Notes: generated by a model not told the origin, from the sequence alone. A stretch of DNA of 64,000 nt from JAOPZW01 sp963764585 (GCA_963764585.1 CAVXTB010000001.1:372001-436000); one strand, 5' to 3'; shown: positions 7,281 through 16,597, counted from the stretch's first letter. Numbers and translations: made by a program.

Positions 7281-8696
7281 ATGACGCGCACTCAGCGTTG
7301 GACGCTCGCCGTCGTCTGCGCGGCCACGGCGATGCTCATGCTCGACATCGCGGTCGTCAACACCGCGCTCTCGGCGATCGCTGACGACCTCGATACGGGG
7401 CTGTCGGGGCTGCAATGGGTCGTCGACGCCTACACCCTCCCCCTCGCCGCGACGGTCATCACGGCCGGGTCGCTGGCTGACCGGTTCGGCCGCCGGCGGC
7501 TGTTCGGGATCGGCCTCACGATCTTCACCGCCACGTCGCTGCTGTGCGCGGGGGCGCAGTCGATCACGATGCTCAACGTCTCGCGCGCCGCGCAGGGGCT
7601 GGGTGCCGCGGTCATGTTCGCGGTGTCGCTGGCGGTGCTCTCGAACGCGTTCCCGCGGATGCAGGAGCGCGTCAAGGCGCTCGCGGCCTACGGGGCGACC
7701 ATGGGCGCGTCGTTCGCCGTCGGGCCGCTGGTCGGCGGTGCGCTGACCTCCGCCCTCGATTGGAGGTGGATCTTCCTCATCAACCTCCCGCTCGGGCTCG
7801 CGTGCCTATGGATCGTCCGGCGCTTCGTCGCCGAGTCGAAGAACCCGCATGCGGCGCGGGTGGACGGGCCTGGCCTCGTAACGCTCACCGGCGGCCTCTT
7901 CCTGCTCGTCTTCGCGCTGCTGCGCGGCAACGAGGAGGGCTGGGGAAGCCAGGCGATCGTCGCCTCGTTCGCCGGCGCCGCGGTGCTGCTGATCGCCTTC
8001 GTCGCCATCGAGGCGCGCAGCGCGCACCCGATGCTCCCGCTGCGCCTGTTCCGCAACCCGTCCTTCACCGGCGCGCAGGTGGCGGCGTTCGGGATCTCGG
8101 GGTCGCTGTTCGCGATGTGGCTGTACATGACCCTGTATCTGCAGCAGATCCTGGGGCTCTCGGCGATCGAGGCGGGGCTCGTGTACGTGCCAGGGACGAT
8201 GCTCAACTTCTTCGTCGCCGGCTCGATGGCATCGGTCGGGCAACGGGTCTCGCCGCGCGTGCTGATCGCGACCGGCCTGGCGCTCGTCGGCACCGGCCTG
8301 GCGTTGCTGACGATGACGCAGGCGGACTCGTCGTGGTGGGTGTTCCTGCCGGGCCTGCTCGTCGCGATGGTCGGCACCGGCATCCTGAACCCGATCGTCA
8401 GCCAGGTCGCGCTGACCACCGCGCCGATCGAGCAGAGCGGCCTCGCCGCGGGCGTCAACGACATGTTCCGCCAGGCGGGGATCGCGGTCGGCACCGCGGC
8501 GCTCGGCGCGCTCATCCCCGCGAGCGCCGCGTTCGGGCACGGCTCGCCGCAGGCCTACGTCGACGGCTTCCACGACGCCCTGTGGGTCGGCGCGGCGCCG
8601 GCGGTCGCGGCGGCCGGCGCCACGGCGCTCCTCATCCGCGGGCGGCGTGCCGACGAGGCGCCGATGCCGAGCGAGGTCGCGCTCGAAGCGGCGTGA
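7281..8696 (+). CDS. MFS drug exporter, DHA2 (14-TM, EmrB/QacA) family
   Basis: 471 aa; ATG 7281 follows the previous stop by 5 bases. Motif D1 is LDIAVVNTALSAIADDL, motif A is GSLADRFGRRRLFGIG, and motif C-like glycines lie in ASFAVGPLVGGALTSALDWR. WRWIFLINLPLGL is the classical DHA2 signature after TM6. Proton-coupled efflux of drugs or metabolites across the inner membrane is the family role. Partnered with a secreted protein under a promoter that carries an operator-like palindrome, hinting at induced expression. Confidence 0.9.
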   Translation: MTRTQRWTLAVVCAATAMLMLDIAVVNTALSAIADDLDTGLSGLQWVVDAYTLPLAATVITAGSLADRFGRRRLFGIGLTIFTATSLLCAGAQSITMLNVSRAAQGLGAAVMFAVSLAVLSNAFPRMQERVKALAAYGATMGASFAVGPLVGGALTSALDWRWIFLINLPLGLACLWIVRRFVAESKNPHAARVDGPGLVTLTGGLFLLVFALLRGNEEGWGSQAIVASFAGAAVLLIAFVAIEARSAHPMLPLRLFRNPSFTGAQVAAFGISGSLFAMWLYMTLYLQQILGLSAIEAGLVYVPGTMLNFFVAGSMASVGQRVSPRVLIATGLALVGTGLALLTMTQADSSWWVFLPGLLVAMVGTGILNPIVSQVALTTAPIEQSGLAAGVNDMFRQAGIAVGTAALGALIPASAAFGHGSPQAYVDGFHDALWVGAAPAVAAAGATALLIRGRRADEAPMPSEVALEAA

Positions 8697-8739
8697 AGGC
8701 GGCGTTGAAGCGGGCGCCCGGAGGGTCGAGACTTGGCCC

Positions 8740-10164
8740 ATGACCGCCGTGGCGCCCGCTCCCGCAGCAGAGACCGACCGGCCCTCGTCCGAGGAGCTCG
8801 GGCGGGCGGCGAGGCAGCGCTCGCCGCGCTCCGGGCACGCCCACTGGGAGCCCGCGCCCGACCGCGAAGAGCCGATCGCGATCCTCGAGCGCCAGGCGCG
8901 GACGCGTACGCCCGAGCTGGTGCCCGTCCGCTACGGCCGGATGATGCGCTCGCCGTTCGCGTTCTTCCGCGGCGGCGCGGCGATCATGGCCGCCGACCTC
9001 GCCCCCACGCCGGTCAGCGGCCTGCGCGCCCAGCTCTGCGGCGACGCGCACCTCGCCAACTTCGGCGCGTTCGCCGCGCCGGACCGCACCCTGATCTTCG
9101 ACCTCAACGACTTCGACGAGACGCTGCCCGGGCCGTGGGAGTGGGACGTCAAGCGGTTCGCCGCCAGCCTCGCGGTGGCCGGGCGCGACCGCGGCTTCGA
9201 CGCAAGCGATCAGCACGACGTCGCGGCGGCCGGAGTGCGCGCCTACCGCGAGGCGATGCGCGACTTCGCCGCGATGCGCACGATCGACGTCTGGTACGCG
9301 CGGCTCGACGTCGAGGCGGAGCTTGCCAAGTGGAGCCAGGACCTCGGCGCGAAGCGGCGCAAGGGCGTCGATCGCGCCATCGCCAAGGCGCGGAGCAAGA
9401 ACAGCCTGCGCGCGCTGTCGAAGCTGACCTACGTCACCGAAGGCAGCGCTCCGCGCATCGTCAGCGACCCGCCGCTGATCGTGCCGATCGGCGAGCTGCT
9501 GGACATCGAGAACGAGGCGCAGGAGGCCGCCCGGCTGGGCGAGCTGCTGGCGGCCTACCGGCGGTCGCTCCCCCACGAGACCCAGCAGCTCGCGGCGGGC
9601 TACCAGCCCGTCGACCTGGCGCACAAGGTCGTCGGCGTCGGAAGCGTCGGCACACGCGCGTGGATCGTGCTGCTCTTCGGGCGCGACAACGCCGACCCGC
9701 TCTTCCTGCAGGTCAAGGAGGCCGAGCCGTCGGTCCTCGAGCCGTTCGCCGGGCGCAGCCGGGCGCGCAACGAGGGCCGCCGCGTCGTCCAGGGCCAGCG
9801 CTTCATGCAGGCGGCCAGCGACGTCCTCCTCGGCTGGCTGCGCGTCGAGCAGGACCTGCGCGACGGCCGGCGGCGCGACTACTACGTCCGCCAGCTCTGG
9901 GACGCCAAGGCCTCCATGCGGATCGAGGAGATGACGGCCTCCGGGATGCCCACCTACGCCGCGATCTGCGGGTGGACGCTCGCGCGCGCCCACGCGCGCT
10001 CAGGCGACCGTGCCGCGATCGCCGCCTACCTCGGCGCAAGCGATCGCTTCGACAACGCGCTGGCGTCGTTCGCCGCGGCCTACGCCGACCAGAACGAGCG
10101 CGACCACGAGGCGCTCGTCGACGCGATCGACGCCGGGCGCATCGCCGCCGACCCCGATCACTGA
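8740..10164 (+). CDS. DUF2252 family protein (kinase-like fold)
   Basis: 474 aa from ATG 8740; a frame open upstream to 8647 is not needed. Hallmarks are RYGRMMRSPFAFFRGGAAIM, CGDAHLANFG and FDLNDFDETLPGPWEWDVKR. The last two resemble the catalytic HGD-x-x-x-N and metal-binding D-x-N-D-F-D loops of aminoglycoside-phosphotransferase-like kinases. The remainder is helical with LFLQVKEAEPSVLEPF. The family is uncharacterised despite the kinase-like motifs. Its last bases overlap the convergent phosphoesterase gene by 7. Confidence 0.85.
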   Translation: MTAVAPAPAAETDRPSSEELGRAARQRSPRSGHAHWEPAPDREEPIAILERQARTRTPELVPVRYGRMMRSPFAFFRGGAAIMAADLAPTPVSGLRAQLCGDAHLANFGAFAAPDRTLIFDLNDFDETLPGPWEWDVKRFAASLAVAGRDRGFDASDQHDVAAAGVRAYREAMRDFAAMRTIDVWYARLDVEAELAKWSQDLGAKRRKGVDRAIAKARSKNSLRALSKLTYVTEGSAPRIVSDPPLIVPIGELLDIENEAQEAARLGELLAAYRRSLPHETQQLAAGYQPVDLAHKVVGVGSVGTRAWIVLLFGRDNADPLFLQVKEAEPSVLEPFAGRSRARNEGRRVVQGQRFMQAASDVLLGWLRVEQDLRDGRRRDYYVRQLWDAKASMRIEEMTASGMPTYAAICGWTLARAHARSGDRAAIAAYLGASDRFDNALASFAAAYADQNERDHEALVDAIDAGRIAADPDH

Positions 10165-10607
10165 CCGGCCAGCTCCTCCCACGTCCTCCCGCTGCGCACG
10201 CTCGCCGGCCGCTCGGCCACGATGTCCGAGCCCGGGCGCGCGTCGTCGTCACCGGCCTTGACGAGGATCCATTGGCGCTCGCCGGTCGCCGTGAGCCCGA
10301 AGCGCCCGCCGAGCTTCTCGCCGTGCAGCACGAACGACAGGTGGTCCGGGTCGTCGGTCAGCACGTCGACCGTCCCCTCGTCCCAGATGATCACCGCGCC
10401 GCTGCCGCGGCTCTGGCCCTCGTGGACGCCCTCGAAGTCGCCGGCGTCGAGGTCGTGGTCGGCGACGGGCACGGCGAGCCGCCGCACGGCGGGATCGAGC
10501 GACGGCCCCTTCGGCACCGCCCACGAGCGCAGCACCTCGCCGATCTGAAGCCGCAGGTCGAAGTGCAGCGTCGTCGCGTCGTGCAGCTGCACGACGAAGC
10601 GGGCCAT
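10158..10607 (-). CDS. Stand-alone DNA ligase D 3'-phosphoesterase domain protein
   Basis: 149 aa from ATG 10607. FVVQLHDATTLHFDLRLQIG is the metal-binding N-terminal strand of the LigD PE domain (His and Asp ligands). LRSWAVPKGPSLDP, SGAVIIWDEGTV and GRFGLTATGERQWILVKAGD complete the beta-barrel. No ligase or polymerase domain is attached. The family trims 3' phosphates and ribonucleotides at DNA ends for NHEJ; here it may act in trans. Start overlaps the stop of the upstream DUF899 gene by one base (TGATG), so translation is coupled. Confidence 0.88.
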   Translation of the reverse strand: MARFVVQLHDATTLHFDLRLQIGEVLRSWAVPKGPSLDPAVRRLAVPVADHDLDAGDFEGVHEGQSRGSGAVIIWDEGTVDVLTDDPDHLSFVLHGEKLGGRFGLTATGERQWILVKAGDDDARPGSDIVAERPASVRSGRTWEELAGQ

Positions 10608-11329
10608 CAGTACTCGTCGTGGCGGCGCATCCACACCTCGGGCGGGTCGCCCTCCTGGCGGCCGAACGGCGCCCGGTCCAGCAGCGAGTAGTAGCCCATC
10701 AGCACCTCCAGGCCGCGCCGGTAGGTCGAGTACGTGTGGTAGACGACGCCGTCCTCCAACGCGAAGGCGCTCAGCCCCGGCCCCTCCTGCAGGAAGCCCG
10801 CCGGGTCCGTGCCGCATTGGGCCGCGATCTCGGGGACGGGGCCAAGCGGACCCTCCAGCATGGGCGCCACCTGCGCCTCGGTGTGCGAGACGTCGAAGTC
10901 GAAGTTGAAGTCGCTGTCGCCAGACGACGCCCACGGGAACCGCCAGCCCAACCGCTCCCGGTAGGCCAGCAGCTTCTCGAGCGGCGCGCGCGAGACGCAC
11001 GTGAAGGTCACGTCGCGCGCGCGCAGGTGCTCGACCGTGCCGTTGAAGGTGTCGGCCGCCGACGAGCAGACCGGGCAGCCGGCCTCGTACTCCGGGCCGA
11101 ACATGAAGTGGTAGACGACGAGCTGCGACCGCCCGTCGAAGAGCTCGGCGAGCGTCTTGCGCCCGTCCTCGGTGTCGAAGCTGTAGTCCTTGTCGATGCG
11201 GACCCACGGCAGCTCGCGCCGCTCGCGCGCGAGCTCCTCGTTGCGGCGCGTCAGCTCCTTCTCGCGGACGAGCAGCTCGTCGCGGGCGCGTTGCCATTCC
11301 TCGCGGGTGGCGACCGTGTGCGAAGTCAT
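10607..11329 (-). CDS. DUF899 thioredoxin-fold protein
   Basis: 240 aa. The N-terminal coiled region REKELTRRNEELARERRELP is followed by a thioredoxin-like core. That core contains LVVYHFMFGPEYEAGCPVCS with a C-P-V-C pair, VTFTCVSRAPLEKL and LGWRFPWASS. All are standard for DUF899. The biochemical function is not established. First gene of a coupled pair with the phosphoesterase. Its ATG lies within 20 bases of the divergent methyltransferase start. Confidence 0.85.
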   Translation of the reverse strand: MTSHTVATREEWQRARDELLVREKELTRRNEELARERRELPWVRIDKDYSFDTEDGRKTLAELFDGRSQLVVYHFMFGPEYEAGCPVCSSAADTFNGTVEHLRARDVTFTCVSRAPLEKLLAYRERLGWRFPWASSGDSDFNFDFDVSHTEAQVAPMLEGPLGPVPEIAAQCGTDPAGFLQEGPGLSAFALEDGVVYHTYSTYRRGLEVLMGYYSLLDRAPFGRQEGDPPEVWMRRHDEY

Positions 11330-11346
11330 TGCTCGATTATCCGCCC

Positions 11347-12132
11347 GTGCACGACCGGGACTCGCTGCGCGAGGTGCTCGCCGACGCCGGGTTCGTCGCG
11401 GCGGCCGAGGAGGCCGAGGAGCTGCTGGCGCGCGCGGGCGGCGACGCCGCGTTGCTCGACACACTTGTGCAGCGTCGCCTGACCGGCGAGCCGCTGGCCT
11501 GGATCACCGGGAGCGTCACGTTCTGCGGCCTGCGGATCCGCGTCGATCCGGGCGTCTACGTCCCGCGCTGGCAGAGCGAGGCGCTCGCGCTGCGCGCCGC
11601 CGAGCGCCTGCCGGACGACGGCACGGCGATCGACCTCTGCACCGGGTGCGGAGCGATCGCGAAGGTGCTGAGCACACGCCATCCCGACGCCCGCGTCGTC
11701 GCGACCGACGTCGACGAGCGCGCCGTCGCGTGCGCGCGGGCCAACGGCGTGGACGCGCTGCCGCGGCGACCTCTTCGACCCGCTCCCGCGCGAGCTCGAA
11801 GGTCGCGTCGACGTCGTCGTCGGCGTCGTCCCCTACGTCCCGACGCCCGACCTGCCGCTACTGCAGCGCGACACCTTCGCCTTCGAGACGCCGCTGTCCT
11901 ACGACGGCGGCGCCGACGGCACCGGCATCCTGCGCCGCGTCCTGGCGGACGCGCGCCGCTTCCTGCGCCCCGACGGAGCGCTGCTGCTCGAGCTCGGCGG
12001 CGAGCAGGTCGACCTCCTGCGCGACGACCTCAGCGCCTCGGCTACGGCGACGCCGTCGTGCTGAACGACGAGGACGGCGACGTCCGCGGGATCGAGGTAG
12101 CGCTCATAAGTCCAGGGTGCTACCCCGATTGA
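11347..12132 (+). pseudogene. HemK/PrmC-like methyltransferase broken by two frameshifts
   Basis: Frame 1 gives the N-terminal helical domain and the SAM-binding strand IDLCTGCGAIAKVLSTRHPD plus VVATDVDERAVACARANG. Near 11763 the reading shifts by one: GDLFDPLP, VDVVVGVVPYVPTPDLP and LRPDGALLLELGGEQVDLL continue in the next frame. Near 12030 it returns to the first frame with LGYGDAVVLNDEDGDV and ends at 12132. The usual NPPY catalytic motif is replaced by VVPY, as in class I relatives that are not glutamine methylases. GTG 11347 is the likely start; TTG 11329 is possible. Either two real indels or two sequence errors. Confidence 0.75.
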
Positions 12133-12165
12133 GCGGCCGCCCGGCCGCGCCCACAATGCAAGCGC

Positions 12166-13170
12166 ATGCAGGTCGGCATCGGCTTCACCCCTTTCGAGAC
12201 GCGCAGCGACGTCATCGTGCGACTCGGCGCCCGGGCAGACGCCCTGGGCCTCGATCGCGTCGACGTCGCAGAGGGGTGGACGCAGGACGCGCTGATCCAG
12301 ATCGCCGAGCTCGCGCAGCGGACCTCGCGGATCGGGCTCGGCACGTCCGTCGTCTCGGCATGGGGGCGTACCCCCGGGACGATGGCGATGGGGGCCGCCG
12401 GCCTGCAGCGACTCACTCAGGGTCGCTTCTCGCTCGGCATCGGGGCCAGCAGCCCGCCGTTGACCGAGGGCTTTCACGGCATCGCCTACGACCAGCCGCT
12501 CGCGCGCCTGCGCGGGACGCTGACCGCGGTGCGCGCCCTCCTCAACGGCCAGCGGCTGCCGGCCCCGGCGCCGGGCGCGCGTGCGCTGCGGCTGGGCGTC
12601 CTGCCCGACGTGCCGGTGCCGATCGTGCTCGCGGCGCTCTCGCCCGGCTCGATCCGGCTCGCCGGCGAGCTGGCCGATGCGTGGGCCCCGTTCCTGTGGG
12701 CGCGATCGCGCGTCGAGGAAGGGCGCGCCCTCCTGCAGGAGGGCGAGGATCGCGCCGCGGCACCCTCGCCCACGCGCGTCAACGTCGGCGTGCCGGTCGC
12801 CCTCGGGCCCGACGAGCAGAGCGCCCGCCAGCTCGCCGCCTTCTGGCTGACGACCTACGCCACGCGCATGGGCCCGCTGTACCCGCGGATGCTCGGACAG
12901 CGCTTCGGGATGGCCACCGCCGTCCACGCCGTCGTCGAGGCGGCCCAGCGCGATCGCAAGCCCGAGCTGCCCGCGGCCGCCGAGGACCTCGCGCACGAGG
13001 TCACGCTCCTGGGCACCTACGAGCGCGCCATCGAGGCGATCGCCGTCTGGTTCGCCGCCGGCGCCGACAGCGTCTCCCTCGTCCTCCCGCCCGGCCGTCC
13101 CGAGAAGGAGCTCGCCGAGATCGTCGAGGTCGCGGCCGGCGCGGTTGCGACCTACGCCCGCGCGGCGTAG
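12166..13170 (+). CDS. LLM-class flavin-dependent oxidoreductase
   Basis: 334 aa. A luciferase-like TIM barrel: MQVGIGFTPFETRSDVI, ADALGLDRVDVAEGW, RTSRIGLGTSVVSAWGRTPG and LGIGASSPPLTEGFHG are the usual strand-loop motifs. They are followed by PIVLAALSPGSIRLAGELAD. The cofactor is F420 or FMN; the A-x-x-A-WGR-x-P pattern is common in the F420-dependent actinobacterial branch, but this is inference. 33 bases after the broken methyltransferase. Confidence 0.88.
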   Translation: MQVGIGFTPFETRSDVIVRLGARADALGLDRVDVAEGWTQDALIQIAELAQRTSRIGLGTSVVSAWGRTPGTMAMGAAGLQRLTQGRFSLGIGASSPPLTEGFHGIAYDQPLARLRGTLTAVRALLNGQRLPAPAPGARALRLGVLPDVPVPIVLAALSPGSIRLAGELADAWAPFLWARSRVEEGRALLQEGEDRAAAPSPTRVNVGVPVALGPDEQSARQLAAFWLTTYATRMGPLYPRMLGQRFGMATAVHAVVEAAQRDRKPELPAAAEDLAHEVTLLGTYERAIEAIAVWFAAGADSVSLVLPPGRPEKELAEIVEVAAGAVATYARAA

Positions 13171-13212
13171 GGGCGCGCGGCGACTGCCGCCGCCGCTAGC
13201 GTCCCGGGCCGC

Positions 13213-14595
13213 GTGAGCCCCGACGACCCGCCTTCCGTGCCCGGGCGCGGCCGCCTCGCGGTCGGCGCAGTCGTGGCCGCGGGCGCCGCGTCGCTGCTCG
13301 TGCCCGCGGCGCTCGGATATGACTCGTGGGCGTGGACGGTGTGGGGCCGCCAGCTCGCGCACCTCGACCTCGACACGACCGCCGGCCCGTCGTTCAAGCC
13401 CCTGCCGGTGCTCGTCCTCGCGCCGCTCTCGCTGCTGGGTGGCGCCGCGCCCGCCGTGTGGATGGCGGCGATGCGCGCGTGCGCGTTCGCGTCACTGCTG
13501 CTGGCATACCGTCTCGGCGCGCGGCTGGCGGGGCCGCTGGCCGGCGCGGTGGCGGTCGTCAGCCTGGCGCTCAGCGCCGACCTCTACCGCACCGCGCTGC
13601 TGGGCTCGGCCGAGCCGGCGCTGATCGCGCTGACCCTCGGCGCGGTCGATCGCCACCTCGACGGGCGCCGCGACCACGCCCTCGTCCTTATCGCCGTCGC
13701 CGGCCTCATCCGACCCGAGGCGTGGGTGCTGCTGGCCGGCTACGGCCTCTACGTCTGGCTGCGCGAGCCGCGCCTGCGCGCGCTGGCCGCGGTCGCGGTC
13801 GTGCTGCCGCCGGCGCTCTGGCTCGGCCTGGACTGGATCGGCTCGGGCGATCCGCTGCACGCCAGCTCGACCGCCACCGAGGCGACCGAGGGCAGCGCCG
13901 CGCGCGCCAGGGTCCCCGCGCTCGAGGTCGTGCGCCGCGCGGCGGATGCGGTGATCGTGCCGACGCTCGTCCTCGCCGCGGTCGGGCTCGTCGGCGCGTG
14001 GCGGCGGCGCAACCGCGAGGTGCTGTCGCTCGCCGCGCTGGCCCTGGGGTGGATCGCGGTGGTGGCGATCATGGCCGAGGCCGGCTTCACCGGCACGCGG
14101 CGCTACCTCGCCGCCCCGGCGGCGGCGCTGTGCGTCGTGGCCGGCGTCGGGCTCGCCTGGCTGCTCGAGGCGGTGCGCGAACGGCGCGCCCGTCTGGCGC
14201 TCGCGGGGGCGATCGCCGCGCTCGCGCTCGTGCCGGCGCTCCTGCGCGCCCGCGAGGAGGCGCGCACGCTGAGCGTCGCGCGCAGCCAGGCCGACCAGCT
14301 CTCCGAGCTGCGGCGCGCGGTCGATCGCGCCGGCGGACGCGCCGCCGTCCTGCGCGCCGGCCGGCCCGCGATCAACCCGTGGCTGCAGACCGCGCTGGCG
14401 TGGGAGCTGCGCGTGGCGCTCGACGGCATCCAGCCCACATGGGCGTCGTCGCGCCGCCACCCGCACTGGGCGCCGCCGGCGCTCGTCTTCCGCGCGCCGG
14501 CGCGGCTGGCGGGGCCGCGGCCTGCGCTGCCGCGCGGCACGACCGCGCGGCTGGTCGCGCGTTCGGGGCGTTGGCGCGTGCTGCACGCGTCGTGA
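13213..14595 (+). CDS. Polytopic membrane protein, GT-C glycosyltransferase-like
   Basis: 460 aa from GTG 13213. Roughly ten hydrophobic segments. Early in the first outside loop is GYDSWAWTVWGRQLAHLDLD, followed by SFKPLPVLVLAPL, similar in position to the acidic catalytic loop of GT-C (ArnT/PMT-like) enzymes. IRPEAWVLLAGYGLYVW is another family-like element. A C-terminal outside domain begins around residue 360. Lipid-linked sugar donor and acceptor are unknown. 42 bases after the LLM gene and possibly in its operon. Confidence 0.65.
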   Translation: MSPDDPPSVPGRGRLAVGAVVAAGAASLLVPAALGYDSWAWTVWGRQLAHLDLDTTAGPSFKPLPVLVLAPLSLLGGAAPAVWMAAMRACAFASLLLAYRLGARLAGPLAGAVAVVSLALSADLYRTALLGSAEPALIALTLGAVDRHLDGRRDHALVLIAVAGLIRPEAWVLLAGYGLYVWLREPRLRALAAVAVVLPPALWLGLDWIGSGDPLHASSTATEATEGSAARARVPALEVVRRAADAVIVPTLVLAAVGLVGAWRRRNREVLSLAALALGWIAVVAIMAEAGFTGTRRYLAAPAAALCVVAGVGLAWLLEAVRERRARLALAGAIAALALVPALLRAREEARTLSVARSQADQLSELRRAVDRAGGRAAVLRAGRPAINPWLQTALAWELRVALDGIQPTWASSRRHPHWAPPALVFRAPARLAGPRPALPRGTTARLVARSGRWRVLHAS

Positions 14596-14598
14596 GCC

Positions 14599-14886
14599 TT
14601 ATCCGTGAGGCTCCCCTGAGCTGACCTCGTCGAAGTACTCCACCCACACGGACGACATGTCGATGCCATCCGCTTCCATTGCCGCCAGCGTCTCGGCCGA
14701 CGTCCATGCCGTCTGCGCCTGCTCGCGCGTGTCGAAGGTCTCCTCGACCATGACGAGGTTGGGCTCGTCCTGCGCGCGCCACGCACGGAAGCTGCGTACG
14801 CCGGGCGTCACCTGCAACGCGTGGTCGTATCCCCGCCGCCACGCGTCGTAGTCGGCAACCCTGCAGTGGCAGAGCACGGTCGTCAT
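14599..14886 (-). CDS. Small ABM-like (dimeric alpha-beta barrel) protein
   Basis: 95 aa from ATG 14886, which overlaps the TGA of the upstream membrane-protein gene by 4 bases (ATGA), fixing the start. VLCHCRVADYDAWRRGYDHA, GVRSFRAWRAQDEPN and VEETFDTREQAQTAW follow the ABM/YbaA-type barrel pattern. Function unknown. The coupling ties it to the two-TM paralogue at 14883-15689. Confidence 0.7.
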   Translation of the reverse strand: MTTVLCHCRVADYDAWRRGYDHALQVTPGVRSFRAWRAQDEPNLVMVEETFDTREQAQTAWTSAETLAAMEADGIDMSSVWVEYFDEVSSGEPHG

Positions 14887-15689
14887 GCCTGCCCCCTCTG
14901 TTCGCTCGCCGGCGGCGCCGGAGCGCGTCGCTCGCGCGCTCCGAAGTAGATCAGCGCGGCCGCGCCGCCCAGGATCAGCAGCCCGACCACGAGCAGGCCA
15001 ATCGATGCCCACAGGAGAGCCGGCAGCTTGGCGCCGGCGGCGAGGTCGGCGGACACCCCGCGCGAGCCGTCGGGGCGCATGACGACAACCGCCCAGCGTC
15101 CCTCCTTGACGCTCCAGGTGAGCGCCTGGCTGCCCCGCCCCGCGACGCTGGCAACCCAGAACTGCGCGCTGCCGGGAGCAGTCGCGGGCTTGCCGCCCAG
15201 CCGAATGCGGTAGCTCGGCCGGTAGGTCGTCCCGAACGGGTTCGCGTTGACGTCCACCACCTCCGAGTGCGCAACGCCGGCCAGGTAGCGGTCGACGTCC
15301 GCCTTACGGCCGATCCCGATGAAGAGCGGCCGGCCCGGATTCGCACTCTCGCCACGGATGCGCACGTCGCCGAGCCAGTCGCGGCCGTAGAGGAAGCTGG
15401 GCACGTCGGAGCTGATCTCCAGGGTCCTGGTGGCAAGGGCGTAGCCACCGCTGGAGAACCGCTCGCTCGAGGTCATCACGTAGCCGTCCGAGCGTTGGGT
15501 CGTGTGCAGCCAGAGGCCGTACGCGCCGGCAGCGACCACGCCCACTGCGATGAGCGCCAGAAGGCTTCCCGCGACGATCATCGCGATCCGCCCGCCGGTC
15601 CACCTCGATGGCGCGGTCGGCGTCACGGGCCCTGAGGTCGGCGTCGGCGCGGGCCCGGGTCGCTTCCCGGTTGCGGATGGGTCAGACAC
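14883..15689 (-). CDS. Two-TM membrane protein with extracytoplasmic domain (paralogue 3)
   Basis: 268 aa. A Pro-rich N-terminus is followed by TM about 33-55. The outside domain has LFIGIGRKADVDRYLAGVAH, FWVASVAGRGSQALTWSV and WAVVVMRPDGSRGVSAD. TM2 lies at about 222-246, with a short tail. It is the shortest complete form of the family seen at 57-806 and 3486-4910. It is coupled through ATGA to a small ABM-like protein, which its paralogues are not. Function unknown. Confidence 0.8.
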   Translation of the reverse strand: MSDPSATGKRPGPAPTPTSGPVTPTAPSRWTGGRIAMIVAGSLLALIAVGVVAAGAYGLWLHTTQRSDGYVMTSSERFSSGGYALATRTLEISSDVPSFLYGRDWLGDVRIRGESANPGRPLFIGIGRKADVDRYLAGVAHSEVVDVNANPFGTTYRPSYRIRLGGKPATAPGSAQFWVASVAGRGSQALTWSVKEGRWAVVVMRPDGSRGVSADLAAGAKLPALLWASIGLLVVGLLILGGAAALIYFGARERRAPAPPASEQRGQA

Positions 15690-15876
15690 GGTTCACGGCC
15701 AATGGGTCGTTAGAGCGACGACCCATGCGAGCACGCCCAGCACGGTCGAACGGTGTCGCCGCGGGTCGGCGCGCGGCCGGAGGCGGCCGCGTAGTCATTG
15801 ACGCGAACACGGAAGCCTCCTTCCGGTAAGAGCTTGCGAACGCCGAACCTCCACCCTGACGGCCGCGCAGCGCAAC

Positions 15877-15910
15877 CGTAGTTCGAGGTCGCCCGGAGCG
15901 GAGAACTACG
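15877..15910 (-). terminator. Inverted repeat, possible terminator or operator
   Basis: Perfect 8-base arms CGTAGTTC (15877-15884) and GAACTACG (15903-15910) around an 18-base loop, about 65 bases past the stop of the lipoprotein gene. It could equally be a control site for the gene starting at 15689. Nothing else is recognisable in the 284-base gap 15690-15973. Confidence 0.3.
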
Positions 15911-15973
15911 TACGGGGAAACACTCAGGCGCGACCAAGCTCACCCCGGGGCTGGGCTCCAGGTCGTGGGCCGT

Positions 15974-16597
15974 TCAGCGGCTGCGGAAGTCCACGACCAG
16001 CCGGGGCGGCGCCGTCAGGGTTGTGACACGGAAGTCGACGCGATCGCGAAGCCCGACGACCCAGGTGAGCACGCCCTCGAAGCCCCCGGCGCGCGCGAGC
16101 TCGACGACCTCGGGCGTGCCGGGCGTGAACCGCTGTGGACCGGTGTAGGTCGAGGGCGCCGAGGCCTGGGTCAGGTCGGCGTCCAGCGCGTTCTCCATTC
16201 GGATCTGGACGACGTGCTTCCCGGCGATCGGCACGACCGTGCCAGACCCGTCCTGGTGGACAGGCCGGGAGACGTACCGGACGTCGTAGCCGGGCAGCGC
16301 GTTGCCGAGCTGGAACACGACGCGGTCCAAGCCCTCGTGACGCGCGGCGCGCACGTCCGTGAGGAGCGCGGTCTGCTGGTTGGTGGCCGGCACATGGATC
16401 GGGCGCGTGCTCGCGCCGGGCATGGTGTCGATGCCGCCCGTGGGTGTCGGCGCGGTCGTGGTCGTGCCCGTTGGGGTCGTGGTCGTCGCAATGGATGTGC
16501 CCGTGCTCGGCGTGGAAGCGGTGCTCGAGCCATCGCCGCAGCCGGCGAGCTGAACGGCGGCGACGGACGCGAGCACGGCGAGGAACGGACGCATCAT
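15974..16597 (-). CDS. AMIN-like domain lipoprotein
   Basis: 207 aa from ATG 16597 (or the next ATG, 16594). Signal with lipobox VQLAGCGDG (Cys about 20), then a Ser/Thr/Pro-rich spacer to about residue 65. The globular part begins LLTDVRAARHEGLDRVVFQL and ends RDRVDFRVTTLTAPPRLVVD. That is the pattern of the AMIN-like beta domain that binds envelope polymers. Predicted to be anchored outside the membrane. Monocistronic. Confidence 0.75.
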   Translation of the reverse strand: MMRPFLAVLASVAAVQLAGCGDGSSTASTPSTGTSIATTTTPTGTTTTAPTPTGGIDTMPGASTRPIHVPATNQQTALLTDVRAARHEGLDRVVFQLGNALPGYDVRYVSRPVHQDGSGTVVPIAGKHVVQIRMENALDADLTQASAPSTYTGPQRFTPGTPEVVELARAGGFEGVLTWVVGLRDRVDFRVTTLTAPPRLVVDFRSR

